A stretch of 64,000 nt of DNA from Chloroflexota bacterium (GCA_005882115.1 VBEG01000024.1:124001-188000); one strand, 5' to 3'; counted from the first letter of the stretch, positions 54,145 through 63,101 are shown. Numbers and translations: made by a program. Notes: a model not told the origin generated them from the letters alone.

Positions 54145-55452
54145 TCAGACGGCGACCGGGGCCTTCAGGAATGGAACCCGCTCGAACGCCGAGCCGAGGA
54201 TCTGCCCCGAGTCGGCGCCGAGGTGGCCGCTCAGGATCTCCTGATACACCGACCGAAAGTCGACGGCGTACTTGAGGTTGCCGGTGTCGTCCAGGCTCGT
54301 CAGGCTCGGCTCTTCTCCGAAGAGACCGCCGTGCACAGGGTCGCCGATCAGAAGCAAGGGCGCGGCCGCGCCGTGGTCGGTGCCTCCGCTGGCGTTCTCC
54401 TTCGGTCGGCGGCCGAACTCCGACCACGTCGCGATCAGCACCTTGTCCGCCATGTGGTGGGCGGCAAGGTCCTGGTAGAGAGCCGACACCGCCGAGTCAA
54501 GGTACCCCATCAGGTCGTCGTGGCGGCTGAGCTCCGTGTAGTGCGTGTCGAAGCCCCCGAGGGTGACGTGGAGCAGCTTCACGCCGGTCCCGGTGACGAT
54601 GAGCTCGGCCGCGAGCTGCAGCGCCGCCGCAAGCTGGTTCTTCGACGAGTAAACGAGCTTGACCTTGTCGCTGTAGTCGGCCATCGGCTGGTACGAAGTC
54701 GACGAAGTCCGCAGGGTGGCCATCGTCTCGGTCGCAGTGGCGATCGCGGTGTCGAACAGCGCGCCGTAAATGCCGGGTGTGCCCTTGTAGAGAGCGCCGA
54801 CCGCGGCCTCCACCTCGCTTCCGCCTGTGAACCCGAAGGTCTTCTGGTTCTGGATCACCGTCAAGGTCGCCTGCAGGTCGCGCAGTGCGCCCGGCGCGTC
54901 CGTCGCTCCGCACGCGCAACCGGTCAGGGGATGGCCGTTGGAGTCGTAGCTCGTGGCGAGCGTGCGGCCGAGCCAGCCGTCGACCTGGCGCCTCGTCGGA
55001 TCGCCTGTCTCCCAGATCCGGATCGACTCGAAGTGGGAAAAGGTCGGGTTCGGGTAGCCCACGCCCTGGACGATCGCGAGCTTGCCCTTGTCCCACAAGC
55101 TTTTGATGCCCGCGAGGTTGTGGTTCAGGCCGTACTGTGCGTTGAGCGGCAGGGCCTGGGACACCATCGATCCGGCGAGCTTCGGGCGGAGGTCATGGAG
55201 CGTGGGGTCGGCAAGCGGTACCAGCGTGCGCAGGCCGTCGTTGCCACCCGCGAGCTGGATCATCACGAGCACGTTCTCGTTGTTCACGCCCTCGCGCTTG
55301 GCGGCGTAGACCGCCCGTGCGAACGCGTCGGGGACCGCCGCGTAGCCGGCTGCGAGGCCCGATGCACCGGCGCCGAAAACAAGCCCCGCCTTAAGAAAGT
55401 CGCGCCGCTTGAGCTGGTTGATGCCGACTTCTCTTGTCATCTTTGCGTGCAC
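54145..55452 (-). CDS. DUF1501 Tat-exported protein
   Basis: 435 aa. The Tat signal is KRRDFLKAGLVFGAG. The core shows the DUF1501 (sulfatase-like alkaline-phosphatase superfamily) pattern: VLVMIQLAGGNDGLRTLVP, HFESIRIWETGDP, GGFDTHYTELSRHDDL, and the C-terminal ATWSEFGRRPKENASGGTDHGAAAPLLLIGDPV. Asp, His and Thr/Ser metal-site equivalents are retained. DUF1501 is almost always next to DUF1800, as here, and the pair is of unknown function, often linked to surface polysaccharide or exported proteins. The gene ends 1 nt before the small protein start. Confidence 0.85.
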   Translation of the reverse strand: MHAKMTREVGINQLKRRDFLKAGLVFGAGASGLAAGYAAVPDAFARAVYAAKREGVNNENVLVMIQLAGGNDGLRTLVPLADPTLHDLRPKLAGSMVSQALPLNAQYGLNHNLAGIKSLWDKGKLAIVQGVGYPNPTFSHFESIRIWETGDPTRRQVDGWLGRTLATSYDSNGHPLTGCACGATDAPGALRDLQATLTVIQNQKTFGFTGGSEVEAAVGALYKGTPGIYGALFDTAIATATETMATLRTSSTSYQPMADYSDKVKLVYSSKNQLAAALQLAAELIVTGTGVKLLHVTLGGFDTHYTELSRHDDLMGYLDSAVSALYQDLAAHHMADKVLIATWSEFGRRPKENASGGTDHGAAAPLLLIGDPVHGGLFGEEPSLTSLDDTGNLKYAVDFRSVYQEILSGHLGADSGQILGSAFERVPFLKAPVAV

Positions 55453-56916
55453 CTACTTGAGTTGAAATTCCGGCGAGGCAAGGGTGATGAACCAGCGCGC
55501 GCGGTCGTCCGCGGCCTGGTTGAAGAGGCTCGAGGTCTGGACGCCGAGCACTCCGTCGAGGTGACGGTGCACCGCGTCATGCGGCGAGGGCAGCAGGCCT
55601 TTGGTCTGCGCGAGCGCCGCGGTCACGAAGTTGACGCGCTCGACCACGGTGTTGGAGGAGATCCACGCCTCGTTGGTCGGCCAGCCGTTGACGTCGGGCG
55701 GGTCGAACAGCGTCTGGCCCATGCCCGAGCCCGCGCCCGCGATCACCTTCGCGATTGGTGGGTTACCGAGAGCTCGTGCGGCGTGGACCATGAACTCGGC
55801 CGGCGATTTGACCAGCGCGCGATAGCTCTGGTCGGCCGTGAACTCGGGACTCTTGAAGATCGCGCGCATCAGCGTCTTCATGTCGTAGCGAGAGCGCCGA
55901 AACGTGTCGCCGAGCGCCGCCACGTAGCTGGTCGACGGTCGGCCCGTGACGAAATGCTGGACCACCTTGGTCGCGAGGAACGTAGCGGTCGACGGCTGAG
56001 CAAGGATCCGGTCGATGACGCCCTCTGTGTCCAACCGGCCTTGATGTCCGAGGTAGGTGACGCCGCCGTAGTATGCGCGGCGCGCGTTAAAGACTCCGCT
56101 TTGCTGGGTCGAGAAGACCGGCAGCCGGCGCATCACGTTGTTGTTCACGGTCACAGTCGCGATGGAATCGGGCTTGGGCAGCTGCCACCCGGCGAGGGCC
56201 TTCGCGCCTTCGCGCACATCTTGCTCGGTGAAGTTGCCGGGGCCCATCGTGAAGAGCTCCATCAGCTCGCGGGAATAGTTCTCGTTGGGGTTCTGCCCGG
56301 TCGACGTAGCGAGGTCGAGGTAGCGCAACATCGCAGGATCGGTGGTGACCGCAACAAGCATCGCGGGCAGATCGGTCATCGCCATGCGGCGCCATGTCAG
56401 GTTCTGCCAGTACATGAACGTGTTGTCCGCGGCCTTGCGGTAGTCGCTGGTGAAATGCCCGTGCCAGAACAAGGTCATCCGCTCGGCGAATGGCGTCTGA
56501 GTCGTGAGCATGTGGTTGATCCACCACTGCTGCAGCTGGGTGATAGGAAAACGTCCGCCCGGAGTGGTCGCGGCTTCGAGCGGCGGCGGATCCGCCGGCT
56601 TGCTCTCGATGAGGCGGTCGACCGTCTTGTCGAACCCGTCGGACAACGCGGTCTCAAGCTGCGTCGGTGAGTAGCCGAAGGCCGTGCGTCGCAGGAGGTG
56701 CATCACGCGCGCGGACTCCGATTTCAGGGGCGAGATCCAACCGGTGGCCGATCCGGCGAGCGGCGTGGCGAGCTGCTGCATCGAGCCGCCGAGCAGGCGC
56801 ACGGCTCCCACTCCCACGCCGGTCGCGAGGGCAGCGGCAAGTGCCTGTCGCCTGGTGATACCTCGGCGAGGCAACGCGACCGGGCTCGCCTGTTCGTCCG
56901 TCGACGCGAGCGCCAT
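55453..56916 (-). CDS. DUF1800 Tat-exported protein
   Basis: 487 aa. An N-terminal Tat-type signal (GITRRQALAAALATG) precedes a predominantly helical domain: HLLRRTAFGYSPTQLE, QLQQWWINHMLTTQTPFAERMTLFWHGHF, NENYSRELMELFTMGPGNFT, VKSPAEFMVHAARAL and FDPPDVNGWPTNEAWIS. These are the DUF1800 core. It is first in the operon, followed directly by DUF1501 (the stop touches its start region). A TTGAAT box is 7 nt before the ATG. Function is unknown; the partner cytochrome suggests a redox or surface role. Confidence 0.87.
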   Translation of the reverse strand: MALASTDEQASPVALPRRGITRRQALAAALATGVGVGAVRLLGGSMQQLATPLAGSATGWISPLKSESARVMHLLRRTAFGYSPTQLETALSDGFDKTVDRLIESKPADPPPLEAATTPGGRFPITQLQQWWINHMLTTQTPFAERMTLFWHGHFTSDYRKAADNTFMYWQNLTWRRMAMTDLPAMLVAVTTDPAMLRYLDLATSTGQNPNENYSRELMELFTMGPGNFTEQDVREGAKALAGWQLPKPDSIATVTVNNNVMRRLPVFSTQQSGVFNARRAYYGGVTYLGHQGRLDTEGVIDRILAQPSTATFLATKVVQHFVTGRPSTSYVAALGDTFRRSRYDMKTLMRAIFKSPEFTADQSYRALVKSPAEFMVHAARALGNPPIAKVIAGAGSGMGQTLFDPPDVNGWPTNEAWISSNTVVERVNFVTAALAQTKGLLPSPHDAVHRHLDGVLGVQTSSLFNQAADDRARWFITLASPEFQLK

Positions 56917-56988
56917 AAGCTGAATTCAAGCCGGCGCCCCGGCGCGTGGCATTAGCTGGGTGTGAAGAGTTTGTAAGCGGCTACGCGA

Positions 56989-57483
56989 TCAGCAAGCCGA
57001 CCGGACTCCGCTCATGCAGGCGTAGGAATCGACCGCGAGGTGGGCGACGAAGACGCCGCCGACGAGGAGCGCAACCACGATCACAGCGAGGTGAAGAGGC
57101 GCGACCTCGAGCGCGATCAATCCGTCGAGCGAACCGCCGTGCCGTCGCCATCCGAGGCGGGTGATCCGCCAGAGGTTCATCGCGATCGCGACCGGGATGC
57201 CGATGAAGAGACTGACCGTGCCGGCGAGGATCGCGAAGGTGGAGCCAGAGAGCCATGAGTACGGCGCGCTCAAGCCGAGATTGTGCAGCACGCTCGCGGT
57301 GAGCAGGATGACGAAAGGCGCGATCAGGACCAGGCCTACGAGGCCAGACCAGGTGCGCGCGTGCTTGCCCCCTCGTGGCCAGCCTTCAGGCAGGTCGCCG
57401 AGGGTGATTGACACGGTGAATCGCGGCGGGACGCGCTCGGCGCGCGCGTGGATCGATATCCACTCGCCGAGGTGATAGTTCAT
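56989..57483 (-). CDS. Small polytopic membrane protein of unknown family
   Basis: 164 aa. The first 45 residues are soluble (SIHARAERVPPRFTVSIT), then three or four membrane helices: LVGLVLIAPFVILLTASVL, FAILAGTVSLFIGIPVAIAM and HLAVIVVALLVGGVFVAHLAV. The C-terminus has two Cys (YACMSGVRSAC). Family not recognised. It is a monocistronic gene between the DUF1800 operon and the ModA-like gene, on the same strand as the former, 72 nt upstream of it. ATG 57483 lacks a clear ribosome site. Confidence 0.6.
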   Translation of the reverse strand: MNYHLGEWISIHARAERVPPRFTVSITLGDLPEGWPRGGKHARTWSGLVGLVLIAPFVILLTASVLHNLGLSAPYSWLSGSTFAILAGTVSLFIGIPVAIAMNLWRITRLGWRRHGGSLDGLIALEVAPLHLAVIVVALLVGGVFVAHLAVDSYACMSGVRSAC

Positions 57484-57584
57484 CAGCGGTCGACCATCCT
57501 CGGCCGAGCATACGAAAGGCGATTAACAGGCTGGGTTGTGGATGTGAAGACGCCTCAATAACGTGGTGCTACGGTCGGCCGGTC

Positions 57585-57634
57585 GGGGGTGGGAACTGGC
57601 CGGGAGGAGGGTGGGCCCGCAAGGGCAGGGGTGG
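57585..57634. repeat. Dispersed repeat of GGGAGGAGGGTGGGCCCGC type, copy B
   Basis: GGGGGTGGGAAC, then the 20-nt block CGGGAGGAGGGTGGGCCCGC shared with copy A (53351-53370), followed by a diverged hairpin arm. It lies upstream of the ModA-like gene. Confidence 0.55.
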
Positions 57635-57647
57635 ACCAGGTCGGGGA

Positions 57648-57653
57648 TAGGAT
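57648..57653 (+). promoter_or_regulatory. -10-like TAGGAT, 7 nt before GTG 57661
   Basis: TAGGAT-TTCCCCG-GTG gives a leaderless-type start for the ModA-like gene. Confidence 0.45.
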
Positions 57654-57660
57654 TTCCCCG

Positions 57661-58413
57661 GTGATCAGGAAAGCGTTCGCTGTCGCTGCGCTCCTTGTGC
57701 TCGCCTCGTGTGGAGAATCTGGCAGCCAGAGCAGCACGAAATTGCCGTCGACCCTGACCGTGTTCGCCGCCTCCTCCCTGCGGCCGGCCTTCGACAAGAT
57801 CGCCGCCAAGCTCAAGTCGTCACAGAACATCACGACGACCTTCAACTACGCGGGGACGCAAACGCTCGCCACTCAACTGACGCAGGGCGCGCACGCCGAT
57901 GTCTTCGCGGCGGCCGACACAACCCACATGAAGACCCTCAACGATGCCGGGCTACTTGGCGGCGACCCGAAAGTCTTCGTGCACAACCGCCTCGAGATCG
58001 TGGTCGAGCGTGGCAATCCCAAGGCCATCCACGGCCTGGCCGACCTCGCCCGGTCCGGTCTGATCGTCGTCCTTGCGGATCCTTCGGTTCCAGCGGGTGA
58101 CTACGCCAGGCAAGCCCTGGCCAAAGCCGGCGTCACGGTTCACCCCGCCAGCCTCGAGCAGCAGGTCACCGCCGTCCTGAGCAAGGTGGCGCTTGGTGAG
58201 GCCGACGCGGGCATCGTCTATCACAGCGACGTGGTCACCAACAGCAAGGTCGAAGGCGTCGCGATACCCGATGCCCAGAACGTGATCGCCGACTATTCGA
58301 TCGGCAAGCTCTTCCTGACCGAGCACGCCGACGGGGCGGATGCGTTCATCACGTACGTCCTGTCCCCGGCGGGACAATCGATCCTCAAGAGCGCCGGCTT
58401 CACGGGGATTTGA
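57661..58413 (+). CDS. Molybdate/substrate-binding lipoprotein (ModA-like)
   Basis: 250 aa. The signal ends in the lipobox LVLASC. Family core: LTVFAASSLRPAFDKIAAKL, FNYAGTQTLATQLTQGAHADVFAAADTTHM, VVLADPSVPAGDYARQAL, and KVALGEADAGIVYHSDVV. The Ser, Ser, Ala, Thr and Tyr ligand segments fit the ModA oxyanion site. No modB or modC is adjacent, so the transporter membrane parts are elsewhere or missing. GTG 57661 fits the leaderless box. The call as molybdate binder is from family likeness; tungstate or other anions are possible. Confidence 0.82.
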   Translation: MIRKAFAVAALLVLASCGESGSQSSTKLPSTLTVFAASSLRPAFDKIAAKLKSSQNITTTFNYAGTQTLATQLTQGAHADVFAAADTTHMKTLNDAGLLGGDPKVFVHNRLEIVVERGNPKAIHGLADLARSGLIVVLADPSVPAGDYARQALAKAGVTVHPASLEQQVTAVLSKVALGEADAGIVYHSDVVTNSKVEGVAIPDAQNVIADYSIGKLFLTEHADGADAFITYVLSPAGQSILKSAGFTGI

Positions 58414-58481
58414 GGCCGCGCCAGCTCGCCCGGAGGGCCCACGTTTAGCTCTGTTTGTTACTTGGTAATGTTGTAAGCAGC

Positions 58482-59429
58482 ATGGCGGAGGCGACCACGG
58501 AGCAGCAGGCGCTGGACGCTTACTCGGCGATCGTGACGACGGTCGCGGAGAAGGTCCTCCCCTCGGTCGCGAGCCTGCGCATCGGGCGCGGAGGCCGAGG
58601 CTTCGGAGGCGCCGGCTCCGGAGTTGTCATCACCCCCGACGGCTTTCTCGTCACCTCGGCCCACGTCGTCGCCTCGGGCAACACGGCCACCGCCTCCTTC
58701 ATCGACGGCAACGAGTACGACGTCGACGTCGTCGGCGCCGACCCCCTCTCCGACCTCGCGGTGGCGCGGGCACGCTCGGACAAGCTGCAGCCGGTGACCA
58801 TCGGCAACGCCGACCAGCTCCGCGTGGGCCAGCTCGTGGTCGCGATGGGCAACCCGATGGGCTTTTCCGGGTCCGTCACTTCGGGGGTCGTCAGCGGGTT
58901 AGGCCGCTCGCTGGCGACCGCCGACGGCAACGGGCACCGCCGCTTCATCGAAGACGTGATCCAGACCGACGCAGCACTCAATCCCGGTAACTCGGGCGGT
59001 GCCCTAGCCGACTCGCTGGCTCGCCTGATCGGCGTCAACACCGCGGTCGCGGGCATGGGACTCGGGCTTGCCGTGCCGATGAACGCGACGACTCAGGCCA
59101 TCCTCGCCGCGCTCATGCGCAACGGCCGCGTGCGCCGGGGGTACCTCGGCATCGCGGGCGGCACCCGCCCACTGCCACCGGTGGTCGCGGAAAAGCTCGG
59201 CCGCAAGGCGGGCGTCGAGGTGCACGAGGTCGTCACGGGCAGCCCGGCCGCGGGTGGCAAGCTGCGCGGCGGCGACGTCATCGTGTCGGTCGGCGGCGTC
59301 GGCGTAAGCAAGGCCGGCGACCTGCAGAGGCTGATGGTCGAGGCGACGATTGGCGCCAAGCTGACGCTGACGGTTCTGCGCGGCGACCAGCTCGTGAACC
59401 TCGACGTCGTGCCTGTCGAACTCCCCTAG
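58482..59429 (+). CDS. HtrA/DegP-type serine protease with PDZ domain, no signal peptide
   Basis: 315 aa. Trypsin-like domain with His in TSAHVV, Asp in DPLSDLAVARA and Ser in NPGNSGGAL, followed by a PDZ domain (GVEVHEVVTGSPAAGGKLRGGDVIVSVGG). Unlike most HtrA proteins, it begins MAEATTEQQALDAYSAIVTTV with no hydrophobic segment, so it appears cytosolic. The ATG at 58482 is about 10 nt after TAATGT. It precedes PPK2 by 10 nt on the same strand and may share some transcript. Confidence 0.88.
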   Translation: MAEATTEQQALDAYSAIVTTVAEKVLPSVASLRIGRGGRGFGGAGSGVVITPDGFLVTSAHVVASGNTATASFIDGNEYDVDVVGADPLSDLAVARARSDKLQPVTIGNADQLRVGQLVVAMGNPMGFSGSVTSGVVSGLGRSLATADGNGHRRFIEDVIQTDAALNPGNSGGALADSLARLIGVNTAVAGMGLGLAVPMNATTQAILAALMRNGRVRRGYLGIAGGTRPLPPVVAEKLGRKAGVEVHEVVTGSPAAGGKLRGGDVIVSVGGVGVSKAGDLQRLMVEATIGAKLTLTVLRGDQLVNLDVVPVELP

Positions 59430-59432
59430 ACT
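59427..59432 (+). promoter_or_regulatory. -10-like TAGACT, 7 nt before GTG of PPK2
   Basis: TAGACT-CCCCCGC-GTG. The TAG of the box is also the htrA stop codon, the same overlap as at the ArsA gene. Confidence 0.45.
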
Positions 59433-59439
59433 CCCCCGC

Positions 59440-60276
59440 GTGCCGAAATCGTCTGATGTCCGCGACCTTCTACGCGCCCAGATCCAGGACGGACGGTTCC
59501 GGATGGCGGACGTCGATCCGGACTCGACTCCAGGCCTGAAGGGCGGCAAGAGCAGGGCGGTCCGAGAGGTCAAGAAGGATCGTGACGAGCTCTTCGAGCT
59601 CCACGAGCGCCTTTACGCGGAACGAAAGCGGTCGCTGCTCGTCGTCCTGCAGGGAATGGATACGTCCGGCAAGGACGGCACCGTCACGCATGTCGTGCGT
59701 AACTTCAACCCGCAGGGCGTGCTCATCACTCCGTTCAAGGCCCCGACGCCGGCGGAGCGCCGCCACGGATTCCTCTGGCGCATGCGCCACCGCCTGCCCG
59801 AGGTTGGCTTGATCGGGATCTTCAACCGCTCGCACTACGAGGACGTTCTCATCGCGCGAGTGCACAACCTGGCGCAGCCGCAGGTCATCGCGCGTCGCTA
59901 CGGCCAGATCAACAATTTCGAGAAGCAGCTGGTCCGCGGCGGAACGAGGGTCGTGAAGTTATGCCTGCACATCTCGTATGACGAGCAACGCAAACGTCTG
60001 CTCGACCGTCTGAAGGACCCGACCAAGCGCTGGAAGTTCAACGAGCACGATATCGACGAACGCGCGTACTGGGACGACTACATGAGCGCCTACAGCATCG
60101 CGATCACCAGGTGCTCCACTTCCACGGCCCCCTGGTACGTGATCCCAGCCGATGACAAGGCCTTCCGGAACTGGGCGGTCTCGAAGATCCTCATCGAGAC
60201 CCTGCGCGAGATGGATCCCAAATATCCCCAACCCAAGCTCGACATCCCGCGCCTGAAGAAGCGCCTCCGGGCTTAA
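59440..60276 (+). CDS. Polyphosphate:nucleotide phosphotransferase, PPK2 family
   Basis: 278 aa. It transfers phosphate between polyphosphate and nucleotides. Walker A is QGMDTSGKDGTV, the lid and Walker B regions are FNRSHYEDVLIARVHN, and the C-terminal parts are RRYGQINNFEKQLV, RDWKFNEHDID-like RWKFNEHDID and DDYMSAYSIAI. Length and motifs fit class I PPK2, which phosphorylates nucleoside diphosphates. GTG 59440 follows TAGACT by 7 nt. The stop overlaps the convergent permease gene by 4 bp. The direction of the reaction (ATP or GTP production) cannot be told. Confidence 0.9.
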   Translation: MPKSSDVRDLLRAQIQDGRFRMADVDPDSTPGLKGGKSRAVREVKKDRDELFELHERLYAERKRSLLVVLQGMDTSGKDGTVTHVVRNFNPQGVLITPFKAPTPAERRHGFLWRMRHRLPEVGLIGIFNRSHYEDVLIARVHNLAQPQVIARRYGQINNFEKQLVRGGTRVVKLCLHISYDEQRKRLLDRLKDPTKRWKFNEHDIDERAYWDDYMSAYSIAITRCSTSTAPWYVIPADDKAFRNWAVSKILIETLREMDPKYPQPKLDIPRLKKRLRA

Positions 60277-61118
60277 CCCTTCACGCCGCCCAGCGCGAGG
60301 CCCTTGACGAAGCGATCGAGGAAGAAGTTGTAGGCCAACGCGACCGGTATCGCGACCAGCACAGCCGCTGCCATCAGTGACTGCCAGAAGAACACGTCGC
60401 CGCGGATCAGCTCCACCGGCACTCCCGCGCTGACCGTCATGTTGTCCGATGAAGAGATAAACGCCACGGCGTAGATGAAGTCGTTCATCGTGAACGCGAA
60501 CGTGAAGATGACGACGGTGAACAATCCAGGAACCGCAAGCGGCAGCACGGTCCGCACGACGGCGCTCGCGCGGCTGTAGCCGTCGATCATCGCCTGCTCC
60601 TCGATGTCGCGAGGGATGCTCCGAAAGAAACCGACCAGCAGCCAGGTGGAGAACGGGGCGGTCAGCGTCGGGTAAACGAGCACGAGCGCCCAGATGGTGT
60701 CTTGCAAACCCAGGTCGGCGACGATCCGGGACAGGGGGAGGAACAAGAGGGTTGGAGGGACGAGATAGAAGATGAACACCATCATCGCGAGACGTCCACC
60801 CCACTGACCGGTGAGACGCGCGATTGCGTACGCGGCCGGCACGCTCAGCGCCAGCGTGATCGCGACCACGATGACCCCGATCTCGAGACTGTTCCGCACG
60901 AACGTCAAGAAGGCGGTGTCCGTGAAAAGGACCCGGACATGGTCAAAGGTGGGCGGCGAGTTGTAGAAGAACGGGACGTGGCCGACCGTGTACAGGTCCG
61001 CATCGGCCTTGAACATCGTGAAGGTCGCCCATCCGAAAGGAAATGCGCAGACGAGCGCGAAGACGAGCAGGACGACCCAGCGGGACACCACCACCCCTGG
61101 CCTGCGGGCGACCATCAC
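60273..61118 (-). CDS. Sugar ABC transporter permease, MalG/UgpE-like
   Basis: 281 aa with six membrane helices. The EAA loop is in EEQAMIDGYSRASAVVRTVLPLAVPG, which contacts the ATPase. The N-terminal WVVLLVFALVCAFPFGWATF and the C-terminal FLDRFVKGLALGGVKG ending match the MalG-type permeases of CUT1 sugar transporters. The start overlaps the upstream permease (GTGATG), so all components are co-translated. The substrate is not identifiable. Confidence 0.92.
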   Translation of the reverse strand: MMVARRPGVVVSRWVVLLVFALVCAFPFGWATFTMFKADADLYTVGHVPFFYNSPPTFDHVRVLFTDTAFLTFVRNSLEIGVIVVAITLALSVPAAYAIARLTGQWGGRLAMMVFIFYLVPPTLLFLPLSRIVADLGLQDTIWALVLVYPTLTAPFSTWLLVGFFRSIPRDIEEQAMIDGYSRASAVVRTVLPLAVPGLFTVVIFTFAFTMNDFIYAVAFISSSDNMTVSAGVPVELIRGDVFFWQSLMAAAVLVAIPVALAYNFFLDRFVKGLALGGVKG

Positions 61119-62056
61119 ACGACCTCTGTCTGCGACGCGCGCCGCAGCATCAGGATGCAGACCCCAAGCAGCACCGGGAACATGAAGATGCCGATCGCGG
61201 CCCCTTGGGCCAGGCTCCCGCCCTGGATGCCGGTGTAGAACGACCAGCTGCCAAGGACCTGCGTGGCGTTACCCGGGCCACCCCGGGTGAGGATGTAGAC
61301 GGCGGCCATGTCGGTGAAGGTGGCCACGATCCCGAATAGGATCGCGACCATCATGATGGGCGCCAACAGGGGCATCGTGATGTCGAAGAAGCGGCGCCAG
61401 AACCCCGCGCCGTCGACCTCAGCCTGCTCGCTGAGCTCAGGGGGGATCGAGGTCAGCCCCGCCATAAGGATCACCGCGGCGAGCGGCAAAGTTCGCCACG
61501 CCTGCAGCGCGACCACCGATCCGACCGCGAGCGAGTCCTGTCCCAACCAGGCCACCGGCGTCCCCTGGTCGACCACGTGCAGGTTGCCGAGGATCCAGTT
61601 GAAGGGGCTGAAGAGGGAGTCGAGCATCCACAACCACGCCAGCGCGCTCAGCGCGACCGGAGTCGTCCAGGGCAGCAGGATGAGGAAGCGCACGAACCAC
61701 TTGCCCCGAAAATCCGCCGAGAGGACGAACCCCAGCACGGTGGCGAGCACGATGACGACGAGCTGGGCGAGAACTGTGAAGACGACCGTGTTGCGAAGCG
61801 CGATCCGGAAGACCGGGTCTTCAAGTGTGGTCTGGAAAGTCTGCAGGCCGACAAACCCGAACGAGTCCGAGCCAGTCGTCGCATCGCTGAACGCGTAGAT
61901 GAAGACAAAAACCAGCGGAAGGCCGATCAACGCGACAAGGTAGATCAGGAGCGGCGAGAGCATCACCGGTCCCAGCACGGACTCCCGGTCGAGCAGGTGA
62001 TGAACGCGGAAGCTCTCGTCGATGATGACCGTGCGATGAACCGCCGGTTCGCTCAC
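61115..62056 (-). CDS. Sugar ABC transporter permease, MalF/UgpA-like
   Basis: 313 aa with about six membrane helices. The EAA loop is PPELSEQAEVDGAGFWRRFFDITMPLLAP. The N-terminus has a short cytosolic tail and RESVLGPVMLSPLLIYLVAL. It is coupled to the ATPase gene (4-bp overlap) and to the MalG-like gene. It pairs with that permease to form the transport channel. Confidence 0.92.
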   Translation of the reverse strand: MSEPAVHRTVIIDESFRVHHLLDRESVLGPVMLSPLLIYLVALIGLPLVFVFIYAFSDATTGSDSFGFVGLQTFQTTLEDPVFRIALRNTVVFTVLAQLVVIVLATVLGFVLSADFRGKWFVRFLILLPWTTPVALSALAWLWMLDSLFSPFNWILGNLHVVDQGTPVAWLGQDSLAVGSVVALQAWRTLPLAAVILMAGLTSIPPELSEQAEVDGAGFWRRFFDITMPLLAPIMMVAILFGIVATFTDMAAVYILTRGGPGNATQVLGSWSFYTGIQGGSLAQGAAIGIFMFPVLLGVCILMLRRASQTEVV

Positions 62057-63078
62057 GCCGCTGCTTTCTGTCCTGAATCGCGGTCGAAGAAATTGATGTT
62101 GCGGTTCCTGATCACGAGATCGGCGTCTTCGTCGTTCGAGAACTCCAGGGGCTCGGCGATGGCGAACTTCGCGATCACGTTCGTATCGCCGTGCGCGTCC
62201 TTGACACGCAGGTAGACGTAACGATCCGACCCGAGGTTCTCCACGCGAAGGACGTGGCCGCGGAACACCGTCGCGTCGTCGCGCGACCCGGCATTTTTCT
62301 CGAGCCGGATGTTTTCGGGGCGAAAGCCGATGAGCTTGCCGTCGCGCTCGAGCAGGTTCATCGGCGGCGAGCCGACGAAGGTCGCCACAAACGTGTTCGC
62401 GGGGTGGTGATAGATCTCCTCCGGCGTGCCGACCTGCTGCAGTCGGCCCTGATTCAGGACGGCGATCCTGTCACCCAGCCCCATCGCCTCGACCTGGTCG
62501 TGGGTCACATAGATCGTCGAGACTCCCACCCGCTGCTGGAACTGCTTGAGCTCCAGGCGGGCAGACGCGCGCAGCTTCGCATCCAGGTTGGACAGCGGTT
62601 CGTCCAGGAGGAACACCTGCGGCTCGCGAACCAACGCGCGGGCAAGCGCGACGCGCTGGCGCTCACCGCCTGACAGCTGTCGTGGTTTCCGTTGGAGGAG
62701 GTGGTCGATCCCGAGCAGGCCGGCCGCCCACTTGACCTTCTCCATGCGCTCCTGGGCGCTCATGCCCTGCGCCTCGAGCGGAAATGAGATGTTCTGCACC
62801 ACCTTCTTGTGCGGGTACAACGCGTAGCTCTGGAAGACCATCGCGATCTTGCGTGCCCTCGGCGGAAGGGCCCTCACCGACTTGCCGCCGATCAGCACGT
62901 CACCGCCGGTGGGCGCCTCGAGCCCCGCGATCATCCGCAGCAGCGTCGTCTTGCCGCAACCGGAAGGTCCCAGGAGGACGAGGTACTCGCCGTTCTTGCA
63001 GGTGAGGCTGATGCCGTCGACGGCGGGGTTTCCGCCGCCGAACGACTTCCGAATCTCTCGGACTTCGACCTCTGCCAT
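62053..63078 (-). CDS. Sugar ABC transporter ATP-binding protein (MalK/UgpC/MsmX-like)
   Basis: 341 aa. Walker A GPSGCGKTTLLRMIAGL, Q-loop YALYPH, signature LSGGERQRVALARAL, Walker B VFLLDEPLSNLDAKL, and H-loop VTHDQVEAM. The C-terminal TOBE/MalK-type domain runs IGFRPENIRLEKN onward, as in the CUT1 ATPases that energise several sugar systems. The gene is followed by the permeases with a 4-bp overlap and sits 23 nt after the binding-protein gene. Confidence 0.93.
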   Translation of the reverse strand: MAEVEVREIRKSFGGGNPAVDGISLTCKNGEYLVLLGPSGCGKTTLLRMIAGLEAPTGGDVLIGGKSVRALPPRARKIAMVFQSYALYPHKKVVQNISFPLEAQGMSAQERMEKVKWAAGLLGIDHLLQRKPRQLSGGERQRVALARALVREPQVFLLDEPLSNLDAKLRASARLELKQFQQRVGVSTIYVTHDQVEAMGLGDRIAVLNQGRLQQVGTPEEIYHHPANTFVATFVGSPPMNLLERDGKLIGFRPENIRLEKNAGSRDDATVFRGHVLRVENLGSDRYVYLRVKDAHGDTNVIAKFAIAEPLEFSNDEDADLVIRNRNINFFDRDSGQKAAA

Positions 63079-63101
63079 CTCAGGCCTTCGCGAGCCTCAG
63101 G

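Noticed and set aside
53950-56670. Plus-strand open frame of 906 codons
   Set aside because: Antisense to the DUF1501/DUF1800 operon, with Arg/Gly/His-rich sequence and no recognisable domain.
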